A stretch of 26,610 bases of DNA from Pseudomonadota bacterium (GCA_023417665.1 JAEZFA010000083.1:1-26610); one strand, 5' to 3'. Positions 14,676 through 23,278 are shown, numbered from the stretch's first letter. Program-made: numbers and translations. The notes: generated by a model from the letters alone, not told the origin.

Positions 14676-16523
14676 TCAAAGCGCCGCAATCACCCCGGGA
14701 TCGACGCTTGCCGCAAACAGCCGCTCAACCTCGGCGCTGCGGCGCTCCAAGGCGGCGCGCTGGTTGATATAGCCCTTGTCGGTGATCTCGTTGGCGTCGA
14801 TCGAGGGGGCATCGGGGAGCAGAATCGCGCGGCCGACTTTGGTGGAGAGGCCGGACTGCGCCGTGTTCCATTTTTTGAGCGCTGCCTCGACATGGGCGCG
14901 CACCACGGGGTGGTTCGCAAGCGCGGAAAGCGGCGTGGTGGCGTCGAGTCCGGCGACTTTCGCGGCACCAGCCGCATTGAGCCAGGCCAGCACGCCGATG
15001 TTCTGGCGGCCTTCGCCACAAACGACCATGTCCTGCACGACCGGCGAACAGGCGGCGATCAGTGCGACCCGCAGCGTGCCAACCTGCACCCAGGTGCCGC
15101 TGGTGAGCTTGAAGTCTTCGGCAAGCCTTCCGTCAAAAACCAGCCCCTTGTTCGGATCGTTCGGATCGGCAAAGCGCACGGCGTCGCCGGATTTATAGAA
15201 GCCGTCTTCGTCAAAGCCGGATTTCGTCTGGTCCGGGCGCTTCCAGTAGCCTTGTCGCGTCACGTTTGGTCCGCGCACCCTGATTTCAAGCTTGTTGCCG
15301 GAGGGAACGAGCCTCGTTTCGACGCCAAGGCACGGCACCCCGATCACGCCGGGGCCGTCGGCATAGAAATGCTGCATCAGGGAGAGCGGGGAGGTTTCGG
15401 TGGTGCCCCATGCGGTGGTCATCGGCACGCGCGAACCCGTGGTCCTGATCGCGAGATTTTCCAGCCGCTCCCACAAATCTTTCGGGAGCGACGCGCCGGC
15501 GTAGAAAATCATCTGCAGCCGCGCGAAGAATTTCTGCGCGAGCGCATCATCCTTTTCCAGATGCGGCAGGATTGCGGAATAGCCGGCGGGTACATTGAAA
15601 TAGGTGGTCGGCGAAACCTCGGTAATGTTCTTCACCGTGATTTCGGCAAGACCCGGCGCGGGCTTGCCGCCGTCGATATACATGGTGCCGGCGAGCCGTT
15701 GCGTGAGGTTGAAGCAGAAGCTGCCGCCGAAGGTGTGATTCCACGGCAGCCAGTCGCACAGCACGAGCGGGCTTTCCTCCAGATAGGGCCAGGTCGAAAC
15801 GATCTGTTCCTGGTTTGCGGTCAGCATGCCGTGCGTCGAGACGACCGCTTTTGGCAGGTTGGTCGAGCCGGAGGTGAACAGGAATTTTGCGATGGTGTCC
15901 GCCGTGATCGAGGCGACCGCGCGATCGAGCGCGTCACCCGGTCTGGTTTGCGCCAGCTGATCGAAGGGCGTCACGTTGTCGAGATTTGCAGAATTCCTGC
16001 TTGCCACGATCTCGGCATTCGCGCCGGCGATCGCGAGCGCCTTGGCGAAGGGGCCGGTATCGGCGGCATAGACCAGGCCCGGATTGAGCAGTTCGGTGAT
16101 GTATCTGATTTTCGCGAGGTCGGCGCTTTGCAGCGAATAGGCGACCGAGACCGGCGCCACCGGAATTCCCGCATGCTCGCAGGCGAGCGTCAGCAGGCCA
16201 TGATCGACCGCATTGCCCGAGAGAATGACGACGGGGCGCTCGGCGGAAAGGTCGCGTTCGAGCAGGGCTGCGGCGATCGCGTCCACGACCTTGCGCGCCT
16301 GTTCGTAGGTGACCTTGCGCCAGTCATCGCCTGCGCGCTCCGCAAGAAAAACCTGACCCGGCGCCTTTTCGACGGCCCCGCGGAAGAGGGCGGCCAGCGA
16401 AGGATCGAATGCGGGCAGGGGCGCGCGGGAGCGAAGCGTGATCGAGCCATCTGCGTGGTCGATGCGATCGACCGCGACCGGCGCAAAGGTGACCGCCCGG
16501 AACGGCGGTTTGGCATTCTGCAT
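14676..16523 (-). CDS. Feruloyl-CoA synthase-like acyl-CoA ligase (ANL superfamily)
   Basis: A 615-residue ANL enzyme from ATG 16523, which has a GGGGAAG ribosome site; the 25 codons upstream in frame were not used. The AMP-binding loop is LFTSGSTNLPKAV, an unusual variant (STN rather than STG). It is followed by the DWLPWNHTFGG and MYIDGGKPAPG segments characteristic of the feruloyl-CoA synthase family, TTAWGTTETSP (A5) and a C-terminal EITDKGYINQ with the likely catalytic Lys. The reaction is ATP-dependent formation of an aryl- or acyl-CoA thioester; ferulate is the family reference substrate but is not proven here, and no enoyl-CoA hydratase/aldolase or vanillin dehydrogenase gene is adjacent. 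It is divergent from the CinA-like gene. Confidence 0.85.
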   Translation of the reverse strand: MQNAKPPFRAVTFAPVAVDRIDHADGSITLRSRAPLPAFDPSLAALFRGAVEKAPGQVFLAERAGDDWRKVTYEQARKVVDAIAAALLERDLSAERPVVILSGNAVDHGLLTLACEHAGIPVAPVSVAYSLQSADLAKIRYITELLNPGLVYAADTGPFAKALAIAGANAEIVASRNSANLDNVTPFDQLAQTRPGDALDRAVASITADTIAKFLFTSGSTNLPKAVVSTHGMLTANQEQIVSTWPYLEESPLVLCDWLPWNHTFGGSFCFNLTQRLAGTMYIDGGKPAPGLAEITVKNITEVSPTTYFNVPAGYSAILPHLEKDDALAQKFFARLQMIFYAGASLPKDLWERLENLAIRTTGSRVPMTTAWGTTETSPLSLMQHFYADGPGVIGVPCLGVETRLVPSGNKLEIRVRGPNVTRQGYWKRPDQTKSGFDEDGFYKSGDAVRFADPNDPNKGLVFDGRLAEDFKLTSGTWVQVGTLRVALIAACSPVVQDMVVCGEGRQNIGVLAWLNAAGAAKVAGLDATTPLSALANHPVVRAHVEAALKKWNTAQSGLSTKVGRAILLPDAPSIDANEITDKGYINQRAALERRSAEVERLFAASVDPGVIAAL

Positions 16524-16640
16524 GTTTACGGCGCTTCCCCGAGGCTTTTTGTAGTTTTTCCAACTATCGAGCAAGATAATGCATGCGTCAAACGGCAAGA
16601 TCGCCAGGTCGTGGAATTATATTTCAATGCGGGTTCGGCT

Positions 16641-17417
16641 ATGAGTCTGCGCATGGAAAAGCAGGTTACCGCCGCGGTTCTCGTCATCGGCGACGAACTT
16701 CTGTCCGGGCGCACGAAGGACACCAATGTCGGGCACATCGCGGAGACGATGACCGCGATCGGCATCGACCTGCGGGAAGTGCGTTTCGTCCCCGACATCG
16801 AAGAAGAGATCGTGGCGGCGCTGAACGCGCTGCGGGCACGCTACTCTTATGTATTCACGACCGGCGGCATCGGGCCGACGCATGACGACATCACGGCAGA
16901 TGCGGTGGCGAAAGCCTTCGGTGTCGGCATCGACCACGACCCGCGTGCGGTTGCGCTGCTGAAGGAACGCTTCAGCGATGCGGACCTGAACGAGGCACGC
17001 ATGCGCATGGCGCGTATTCCCGATGGCGCCGAACTGATCGTCAATCCGGTTTCGAAAGCGCCGGGCTTCTGGGTCGGCAACGTGATCACGATGGCCGGCG
17101 TGCCCGCGATCATGCGCGCGATGCTCGATCATGTCGTGCCGCAACTCAAAACCGGCGCGAAGGTGTTATCGGAGACGATCGATGCCGGCTTGAAAGAAGG
17201 GGATGTCGCTACCGACCTGCGTGAGATTGCGAAGCGCCATCCCGATACGACCATCGGCTCTTATCCTTACATGAACGAACGGGGCTTCGCGACGCGGATC
17301 GTGGTCCGGTCGCGCGATGCGGAAAAGCTTGCCGCGGCGAAAGCGGAGGTCGAGGCGATGTCGCAGCGGATCCTTGCGGAGCTGCAAGCGCGCAATGCCG
17401 CAAGGGCAACGCCTTAA
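16641..17417 (+). CDS. CinA/MoCF_biosynth-domain protein
   Basis: A 258-residue protein from ATG 16641 (ATG 16653 is an alternative; neither has a strong ribosome site). The N-terminal AAVLVIGDELLSGRTKDTN and TTGGIGPTHDDIT segments are the molybdopterin-binding-like fold of competence/damage-inducible protein A. The C-terminal pyridine-nucleotide deamidase domain of longer CinA proteins is absent, as is normal for the short alphaproteobacterial form, so this is not a truncation. The MoCF-like domain of CinA has been linked to ADP-ribose pyrophosphatase activity; function in this short form is uncertain. Its start is 117 bases from the divergent ligase gene, in a shared promoter region. Confidence 0.9.
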   Translation: MSLRMEKQVTAAVLVIGDELLSGRTKDTNVGHIAETMTAIGIDLREVRFVPDIEEEIVAALNALRARYSYVFTTGGIGPTHDDITADAVAKAFGVGIDHDPRAVALLKERFSDADLNEARMRMARIPDGAELIVNPVSKAPGFWVGNVITMAGVPAIMRAMLDHVVPQLKTGAKVLSETIDAGLKEGDVATDLREIAKRHPDTTIGSYPYMNERGFATRIVVRSRDAEKLAAAKAEVEAMSQRILAELQARNAARATP

Positions 17418-17473
17418 TTTCTCCGGCAATGCTCCAATAGTTTCCGGGCAAACCGAAACGAGGAGCAAGCTTC

Positions 17474-18070
17474 ATGGCCCGCCATTCACGTCGCGCTATT
17501 CTGATCGGAGGCGGGCTTGCGCTCGCGGGCTTCACGCTGCCGAGCAATCTCGCCTTCGCGCAAGGCTCCGAGTTGCTGCCGACGCCGGAATGCCGCGACG
17601 CGCATGACGTTACCCCGCGCCAGACCGAAGGACCCTATTACACGCCGAATGCACCGGAGCGCGCCAACCTTCGCGAGCCGGGCATGAAGGGGACTGCGCT
17701 GGCGTTGAGCGGCCTCGTGCTGACGCGCTCCTGCAAGCCGGTGGCGGGTGCGATCGTGGATTTGTGGCATGCGGACGATGCCGGCGAATACGACAACAAG
17801 GGATTTCGCCTGCGCGGCTTCGTGAAGACCGACGCGCAGGGGCGATACAGCTTCGAGACGATCCGGCCCGGCCTCTATCCCGGGCGTACCCGGCACTTTC
17901 ATGCGAAGGTTTCCGCGCCGGGTGCGCGGCTCCTGACCACGCAGCTTTACTTCCCCGGCGAGCCGCACAACGCCAGAGACGGCATCTATCGAAAAGAGCT
18001 GTTGATGAGCGTGGCAAATGCGGGCGAGGGTCTCGCCGCGCGGTTCGATTTTGTCGCGGACTTGCGATAA
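17474..18070 (+). CDS. Exported intradiol ring-cleavage dioxygenase-like protein
   Basis: A 198-residue protein. The N-terminus carries a twin-arginine motif (HSRRAIL, residues 4-10), a hydrophobic core and an AFA cleavage site near residue 29, so it is probably exported folded by Tat. The mature part is an intradiol dioxygenase fold with TEGPYYTP, VDLWHADDAGEYDN and RPGLYPGRTRHFHAKV. The Fe(III) ligands can be placed at Tyr106, Tyr135, His141 and His143. Cytoplasmic relatives cleave catechol or protocatechuate between the hydroxyls; the substrate of secreted forms is generally unknown. ATG 17474 follows a GAGGAGCAAGC ribosome site. It is short compared with catechol dioxygenases, lacking their N-terminal linker domain. 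Confidence 0.9.
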   Translation: MARHSRRAILIGGGLALAGFTLPSNLAFAQGSELLPTPECRDAHDVTPRQTEGPYYTPNAPERANLREPGMKGTALALSGLVLTRSCKPVAGAIVDLWHADDAGEYDNKGFRLRGFVKTDAQGRYSFETIRPGLYPGRTRHFHAKVSAPGARLLTTQLYFPGEPHNARDGIYRKELLMSVANAGEGLAARFDFVADLR

Positions 18071-18103
18071 TCGTCCCTCTGCATTCGGGACGGAAGAGAA
18101 GAC

Positions 18104-18604
18104 ATGATCGAGTCAGCAGGCGGGCCGGAAAAGGCGTTTCCGGTGTCGTGGGACCAGTTTCACCGTGACGCGCGTGCGCTGGCCTGGCGGCTGCACTCGG
18201 CGGGGCCGTTCGAGGCAATCGTCTGCATCACGCGGGGCGGGCTGGTTCCGGCCGCGATTGTTGCGCGCGAACTCGACGTGCGGCTGATCGAAACGATCTC
18301 GATCGTCAGCTATCGCGACTACAAGAACCAGAGCACGCCGGAGGTGGTGAAGAGCATCGAAGGCCGGCTGCTCGAAACCAAAGGCGAGGGCCTGCTGGTG
18401 GTCGATGACCTCGTCGATACCGGCAAGACCGCAAAAGTCGTGCGCGAACTTTTGCCGAAAGCGCATTTCGCGACCGTCTATGCGAAGCCGCTCGGCCGTC
18501 CGCTGGTGGATACCTTCATCACGGAAGTGTCGCAGGACACCTGGATCTATTTCCCGTGGGATACGGCGCTTTCCTATGCGCCGCCGATCCGCGGGAAAGA
18601 GTAG
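18104..18604 (+). CDS. gpt: Xanthine(-guanine) phosphoribosyltransferase
   Basis: A 166-residue type I phosphoribosyltransferase. The PRPP-binding motif VVDDLVDTGKTA is at residues 99-110, and the C-terminal DTWIYFPWDTAL segment matches the purine-binding hood of XGPRT. CITRGGLVPA near residue 41 is the PPi loop. The enzyme salvages xanthine and guanine with PRPP to XMP and GMP in the cytoplasm or at the membrane face. A GGAAGAGAAG ribosome site precedes the ATG. It lies 33 bases after the dioxygenase and may share its transcript. An imperfect hairpin follows the stop. Confidence 0.93.
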   Translation: MIESAGGPEKAFPVSWDQFHRDARALAWRLHSAGPFEAIVCITRGGLVPAAIVARELDVRLIETISIVSYRDYKNQSTPEVVKSIEGRLLETKGEGLLVVDDLVDTGKTAKVVRELLPKAHFATVYAKPLGRPLVDTFITEVSQDTWIYFPWDTALSYAPPIRGKE

Positions 18605-18609
18605 CGCCC

Positions 18610-18653
18610 CATGGCGGGAAGCGCGAGCGGAAGCACGCGCCTCCCGGGCCATG
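18610..18653. terminator. Imperfect hairpin between gpt and copper ATPase, possible terminator
   Basis: An interrupted inverted repeat: CATGGC/GGCCATG outside and GGGAAGCGCG/CGCGCCTCCC inside (one A-C mismatch), with a 9-to-10-base loop. It fills most of the 57-base gap between two convergent genes. No U-run is present, so termination strength is uncertain. Confidence 0.35.
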
Positions 18654-18661
18654 AGGTGTGA

Positions 18662-21037
18662 TCAGATCTTCGCGATCCGCAGTCTCAGCGCATTGCCGAT
18701 CACGCTGACGGACGACAGCGCCATCGCCGCGGCGCCGATGATCGGCGACAGCAGCAATCCGAACACCGGATAGAGCACGCCTGCCGCGATCGGAACGCCG
18801 GCGGTGTTATAAAGGAACGCGAAGAACAGGTTCTGGCGGATGTTGCGCATGGTCGCCTCCGACAGATGCCGCGCCCGTACGATCCCCATGAGGTCGCCCT
18901 TCAGGAGCGTGATGCCGGCGCTTTCCATCGCGACGTCCGTTCAGGTGCCCATGGCGATGCCGACATCGGCCGCGGCGCGAGCCGGGGCATCGTTGACGCC
19001 GTCGCCCGCCATGGCAACCACGCGTCCTTCCTTGCGCAACTGTTCGACGACTTTCGCTTTCTGGTCGGGGAGGACTTCGGCCTCGACTTCGTCGATGCCG
19101 AGTTCGGCGGCAACGGCTTGCGCGGTCGTCTTGTTGTCGCCCGTGAGCATGACGAGGCGGATGCCGTCTTGCTTCAGCGCTTCCAGCGCCTCGCGGGTCG
19201 TGGTCTTTACCGGGTCCTTGATGGCAAGCACGCCGGCGGCTTTCGCGTCCACGCCGACGAAGATTGCGGTCGCGCCGTCCTTGCGGAGCTTTTCCGCTTC
19301 CTTCTCGAACTCGCCTGTGTCGATGCCGCGCTCTTTCAGGAACGCGCCGTTGCCGAGGGTCACGCACTTGCTCTCGACCCAGCCCAGCGCGCCCTTGCCG
19401 GCGGGGGAATCGAAGTCCCGCACTTCGGCGGGTTGAAGGCCGCGTTCCGTTGCCGCTTCCACGACCGCATGGGCGATCGGGTGTTCGCTCGCACGCTCGA
19501 CGCTGGCGGCGAGCCGCAACAGTTCGTTCTCGCTGAATGCCCCGGCGACGATGCTGGTCAGCTTCGGACGGCCTTCGGTGAGCGTGCCGGTCTTGTCGAT
19601 GACGAGCGTATCGACGCTCTCCATGCGCTCGAGCGCGGCTGCGTTCTTCACGAGCACGCCGAGCTGGGCGCCGCGGCCGACGCCGACCATGATCGACATG
19701 GGCGTGGCAAGGCCGAGTGCGCAGGGGCAGGCGATGATCAGCACCGTCACCGCTGCGACCAGCGCGAAGCCGTAGCGCGGCTCGGGACCGAAGATCGCCC
19801 AAGCCGTAAAGGCGAGCGCGGCGGCGAGCAGCACCAGCGGCACGAACCACGCGGAAACGCGGTCCGCCAGCCGCTGGATCGGCGCGGCCGAACGCTGCGC
19901 CTGCGCCACCATCTGCACGATCTGGGAAAGCATGGTCTCGCGGCCGACCTTTTCGGCGCGCAGCACCAGCGCGCCGCTCTGGTTCACGGTGCCTGCGATG
20001 AGTTTTGCGTCTTTCTCCTTCGTGACCGGCATGGATTCGCCGGTCACCATGGATTCATCGACCGACGAGCGGCCTTCGATCACGATGCCGTCGACCGGAA
20101 TTTTCTCGCCGGGGCGGACGCGCAAGTGGTCGCCAACCGCGATGTCTTCGACAGCGACGTCTTCCTCGGCGCCGTCCGCATTGATCCTGCGGGCCTGCTT
20201 CGGCGTGAGGCCGAGCAGCGCCTTGATCGCGCCGGAAGTCTGTTCGCGTGCGCGAAGTTCCAGCACCTGTCCGAGCAGCACCAGTACCGTGATTACGGCC
20301 GCGGCTTCAAAATAGAGTGCGACGTTGCCGTGGTGATCGCGGAAGGCGGCGGGAAAAATCGACGGGAAGAACAGCGCGACCACGCTGTAGAGCCATGCGA
20401 CACCTGTGCCGAGCGCGATCAGCGTGAACATGTTGAGGTTGCCGGACTGCACGCTCGCCCAGCCGCGCTGGAAGAACGGCCAGCCGGCCCAGAGCACGAC
20501 CGGCGTTGCAAAAGCGAATTGCAGCGGCCCGGAATACTCGGCGGGCACGAAGCTGATTCCGGTCAGATGCGGAATCATTTCCAGAAAGAACACCGGGATC
20601 GTCAGCGCCAGCGCCACCCAGAAGCGGCGCGTCATGTCGATCAGTTCGGGATTGGGCGCATCGTCGAGGCTGACAAGCTCGGGCTCGAGCGCCATGCCGC
20701 AAATCGGGCAGGAACCGGGGCCGACCTGCCGGATTTCCGGATGCATGGGGCAGGTGTAAATCGTGCCGGCGGGAACGTCGTCTTTCGGCGGTTCGCCGGA
20801 GAGATACTTTTCCGGGTCGGCGATGAACTTTTCGCGGCATTTCGGATTGCAGAAGTAATAGGTGTGGCCGCGGTGCGCATGGCGATGCTTCGCGGTGTGC
20901 GGATCGACCATCATGCCACAGACGGGATCCTTGACCTTGTGGTCGTCCGCCTTGGGGTCCTGGGATTTGGCGTGTCCGCCGCAGCAGCTTTTCGGCGCGG
21001 CGGAAGCGTGATGATGGTGCCCGGCGTGATCGGTCAT
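18662..21037 (-). pseudogene. copA: Copper-translocating P1B-type ATPase, interrupted by an in-frame stop
   Basis: A 791-codon frame in which codon 699 is TGA. Order of parts: His-rich start (residues 5-10), YHS domain (about 36-80; DPVCGM, HTYYFCNPKC), a heavy-metal-binding YTCPMHPE...CPICGMALEP domain (94-119), eight predicted membrane segments, TGES at 332, the Cu(I)-site CPC at 437-439, DKTGTLT with phosphorylated Asp481, SEHP, and GDGVNDAPA. The stop replaces the second Gly of the GTGTD motif, leaving GIAMGT, stop, TDVAMESAG in the same frame, and the last 92 codons (M7-M8) are intact. The 698-residue product lacks the last two helices and should not transport. A single GGA-to-TGA change explains it; a sequencing error is an alternative. 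The start lies 44 bases from divergent csoR. Confidence 0.85.
18941..18943 (-). other. In-frame TGA in the copper ATPase
   Basis: The codon read on the minus strand between ACC (Thr) and ACG (Thr) is TGA. The reading frame before and after it is the same and both sides match the family, so this is a substitution, not a frameshift. Confidence 0.9.
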
Positions 21038-21054
21038 GGTCGGCTCTTGTGCTG

Positions 21055-21073
21055 TATACCCTAGGGGGGTATA
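21055..21073. promoter_or_regulatory. CsoR operator candidate
   Basis: A 7-bp inverted repeat, TATACCC (21055-21061) and GGGTATA (21067-21073), around a G-rich 5-base centre, in the 44-base gap between the divergent ATPase and csoR starts. Such A/T-flanked CCC-GGG palindromes are typical of CsoR-family operators. It ends 8 bases before the csoR ATG, so it must overlap the promoter of at least one gene. Confidence 0.75.
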
Positions 21074-21081
21074 TAGGCCCC

Positions 21082-21357
21082 ATGCAAAAGGAAGCCAAGG
21101 CCGAAACGCTCAAACGCCTCAACAGAATTGCAGGGCAGGTCCGCGGACTCGCGGGGATGGTCGAGGACGACCGCTACTGCATCGACATTCTGACGCAGCT
21201 ATCCGCGGTGCGCGCGGCACTTCGCAAGGTCGAGGATGAAATCCTCCGTGACCATGTCGGACATTGCGTCGAAGGCGCGATCAAGAGCGGCAACAAGGTC
21301 GAACAGCGCAGGAAAGTCGCGGAACTGATGGATGTCTTCGCGCGTGCGGAGCGCTAG
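21082..21357 (+). CDS. csoR: CsoR-family copper-sensing repressor
   Basis: A 91-residue all-helical DUF156 repressor from ATG 21082; the frame is open 11 codons further, but those cover the operator. The Cu(I) ligands can be placed at Cys33, His58 and Cys62 with the 25- and 4-residue spacings of CsoR (the C-H-C signature), which separates it from RcnR/FrmR types that need an N-terminal ligand. KRLNRIAGQVRGL is the DNA-binding helix region. Apo-CsoR binds its operator and lets go when Cu(I) binds, inducing the efflux ATPase. There is little room for a leader, so the mRNA may be leaderless. Its TAG stop overlaps the convergent gene's stop. Confidence 0.92.
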   Translation: MQKEAKAETLKRLNRIAGQVRGLAGMVEDDRYCIDILTQLSAVRAALRKVEDEILRDHVGHCVEGAIKSGNKVEQRRKVAELMDVFARAER

Positions 21358-22187
21358 TCCGGCAGCGAATTGATCGCGATCATGGTGCGCAGCAATTCAT
21401 CCGCACTCATGCCGAAACTCTTGTTGGCGAGCGCCTCGATGCGCCCCTCGCGGGCGAGGCGCGCAAGCGTGCGGTCGACGATCAGCCGGAACGGCGCGTC
21501 GCCAAGCTGCAAGGCGAGGCCGTAAGTTTCGTAGCTGAAATAGCGCTTGCCGAGCTGAAATTCCTGCCCCTGGTCGCGACGGCCCCAGAGATAGGCGAGG
21601 ATCGCGCGATCCGCGAAATAGGCGTCGATCTTGCCCTGGCCGAGCAACCGGATGCCGTCGCGATGATCGTTCACCGCGACGATTTCCGCGCGCACGCCGA
21701 TCTGCGACAGGGTCGAGCGCAACAGCTCCTGCGTGGTGGTGCCGCTCAGTACGCCGACTTTCTTGCCGGCGAAATCCTCGAAGCGTTCGATCTCCTTGCC
21801 GCGGAAGGCAACGCCAGCACCATCGACGAACGTCGGGATCGAGAAATCGACCAGCTCGCGCCGCGAGATCGTGATCGAGCTCGGTTCGCAAAGCAGATCG
21901 ATCTTGTTCTCGCGCACCATTTCGAAGCGGTTCTGCGCGTTCACGACGACATATTCGATCTTGATGTCGCGTTTGAGCTGCTGGCGAAGCGTCTGCACGA
22001 CTTCGCGGCAAAGCTCGACGATATAGCCGCCGGCAGTGCCCGCACCGTTGCCATAAGAGTGCGGACGCGCGTCCACGCGGTGGCCCAAACGGATTACGCC
22101 GGATTCCTGAATACGCTTCAGCGTATCGGCATAGGCGCTCTGTCCTGCAATAAAAAGAAGTGCTGCAACAGCGAGCGCGCGGATCAT
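21354..22187 (-). CDS. Periplasmic amino-acid-type substrate-binding protein
   Basis: A 277-residue family 3 solute-binding protein. ATG 22187 has a strong GGGAGG site; the upstream part of the open frame belongs to another gene's antisense side. The signal peptide is MIRALAVAALLFIAGQSAYA, with cleavage near residue 20. The mature start DTLKRIQESGVIRLGHR, FEMVRENKIDLLCEPSSITISR, VDFSIPTFVDGAGVAF and GQGKIDAYFADRAIL are typical of the glutamate/polar amino acid group. No permease or ATPase gene is adjacent, so it is an orphan or serves a transporter elsewhere. It ends convergently on csoR with a shared CTAG. Confidence 0.9.
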   Translation of the reverse strand: MIRALAVAALLFIAGQSAYADTLKRIQESGVIRLGHRVDARPHSYGNGAGTAGGYIVELCREVVQTLRQQLKRDIKIEYVVVNAQNRFEMVRENKIDLLCEPSSITISRRELVDFSIPTFVDGAGVAFRGKEIERFEDFAGKKVGVLSGTTTQELLRSTLSQIGVRAEIVAVNDHRDGIRLLGQGKIDAYFADRAILAYLWGRRDQGQEFQLGKRYFSYETYGLALQLGDAPFRLIVDRTLARLAREGRIEALANKSFGMSADELLRTMIAINSLPD

Positions 22188-22255
22188 GTTTGCCTCCCAA
22201 GCCTTGCGCGCCAGCAAACCATCCGGCAGCGGCCTTGGCAACATTCCGCAGAGGG

Positions 22256-23278
22256 TTAGCCGTAGCGTTCGCGCGCGAGTGCGGCACCTTTGGAAAGTGC
22301 CGCGAGCTTTGCGAATGCGACCTCGCGTTTCATCGGCGCCATGCCGCAATTGGTGCCGGGGAAGATGCGGTCTTTGGGCACATAACGCATGGCCTGTTCG
22401 ATCACGGCGTAGACTTCTTCGGGCATCTCGATCTGGTCGCTTGCGACGTCGATCGCGCCGATCAGGATGTCCTTGCCTTGCAGGAGACCGATCAGGTCGA
22501 GCGGCACCTTCGAATTGCGCGCCTCCAGCGAGACCTGCTGGATCCTGCTGCTCGCGAGCGCCGGAAAGATATCCTGGTACTGCCGCCACTCCTCGCCGAG
22601 CGTCTGCTTCCAGGCGACATTCGCCTCGATGCCGTAGCCGTAGCAGATGTGCACGGCGGTGGTGCAGGCGAGGCCTTCGGTGGCGGCATGGAGCGCGTCG
22701 ATGCCCCATTTCGTGACTTCATCCATATAGACGTTGAAGGCAGGTTCATCGAACTGGATTACGTCGACGCCGTCCGCTTCGAGCGCGCGGGCTTCCTCGT
22801 TCAGAAGTTTCGCAAACGCCATCGCCATCTTCACGCGATCGCCGTAGTGACGGTCGGCGATGGTGTCGATGATGGTCATGGGGCCGGGCAGCGTGAACTT
22901 CAGCTTGCGCTTGGTATGCGCGCGGGCGACCCGCGCCTCGAATTCGTGGACGCGGCCTTTCAGCTTCAGTTCGCCGACGACCTGCGGCACCATCGCCTTG
23001 TAGCGGTCGTTGCGGATTCCCATTTCAACCTTGTTCGCGAAGTCGATGCCTTCGATGCGCTCGAGGAAGCCGTGTACGAAATGCTGGCGCGACTGCTCGC
23101 CTTCGGTGACGATATCGATGCCGGCGTCTTCCTGTTCTTTCAGCACGAGCACGGTGGCGTCGCGCTTGGCATCGAGCAGCGCATCCCCGGAAAGCTTCCA
23201 GGGTGCCCAGAGCTTGTTCGGCTCGGCGAGCCACGCGGGTTTGGGCAGGCTCCCGGCAATTGTCGTCTCGAAAAGCAT
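22256..23278 (-). CDS. Core methionine synthase, MetE C-terminal-like (MesD-like)
   Basis: A 340-residue protein equal to the catalytic C-terminal domain of cobalamin-independent methionine synthase, without the N-terminal folate-binding half. ATG 23278 has AGGAAA upstream; ATG 23338 is in frame but has no ribosome site. The Zn ligands are visible as His210 and Cys212 (AVHICYG), Glu252 (SLEARNS) and Cys311 (TNCGMAP). AGSLPKPAWLAEP, TLPGPMTIID and QFDEPAFNVYMDE match the short family known as core MetE, in particular the MesD type. MesD proteins methylate homocysteine and depend on an accessory protein, MesX (DUF1852). No such gene is adjacent here. It is 68 bases before the binding-protein gene in the same direction. 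Confidence 0.85.
   Translation of the reverse strand: MLFETTIAGSLPKPAWLAEPNKLWAPWKLSGDALLDAKRDATVLVLKEQEDAGIDIVTEGEQSRQHFVHGFLERIEGIDFANKVEMGIRNDRYKAMVPQVVGELKLKGRVHEFEARVARAHTKRKLKFTLPGPMTIIDTIADRHYGDRVKMAMAFAKLLNEEARALEADGVDVIQFDEPAFNVYMDEVTKWGIDALHAATEGLACTTAVHICYGYGIEANVAWKQTLGEEWRQYQDIFPALASSRIQQVSLEARNSKVPLDLIGLLQGKDILIGAIDVASDQIEMPEEVYAVIEQAMRYVPKDRIFPGTNCGMAPMKREVAFAKLAALSKGAALARERYG

Noticed and set aside
14604..16640. Very long plus-strand open frame running into the CinA-like gene
   Set aside because: It is the antisense of the acyl-CoA ligase and ATP-grasp start; only the part from 16641 resembles a known protein.
16641..17417. CinA as a truncated gene because the deamidase domain is missing
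   Set aside because: The short MoCF-only form is normal in alphaproteobacteria, and the frame ends with an ordinary stop.
18941..18943. TGA as a selenocysteine or programmed read-through codon
   Set aside because: The family has Gly here, not Cys, and there is no obvious SECIS hairpin just downstream; a point mutation or sequencing error is simpler.
18866..21064. Plus-strand open frame of over 700 codons opposite the copper ATPase
   Set aside because: Composition is that of a GC-rich antisense frame (His/Arg/Asp-rich, no motifs), and the other strand clearly matches a P-type ATPase.
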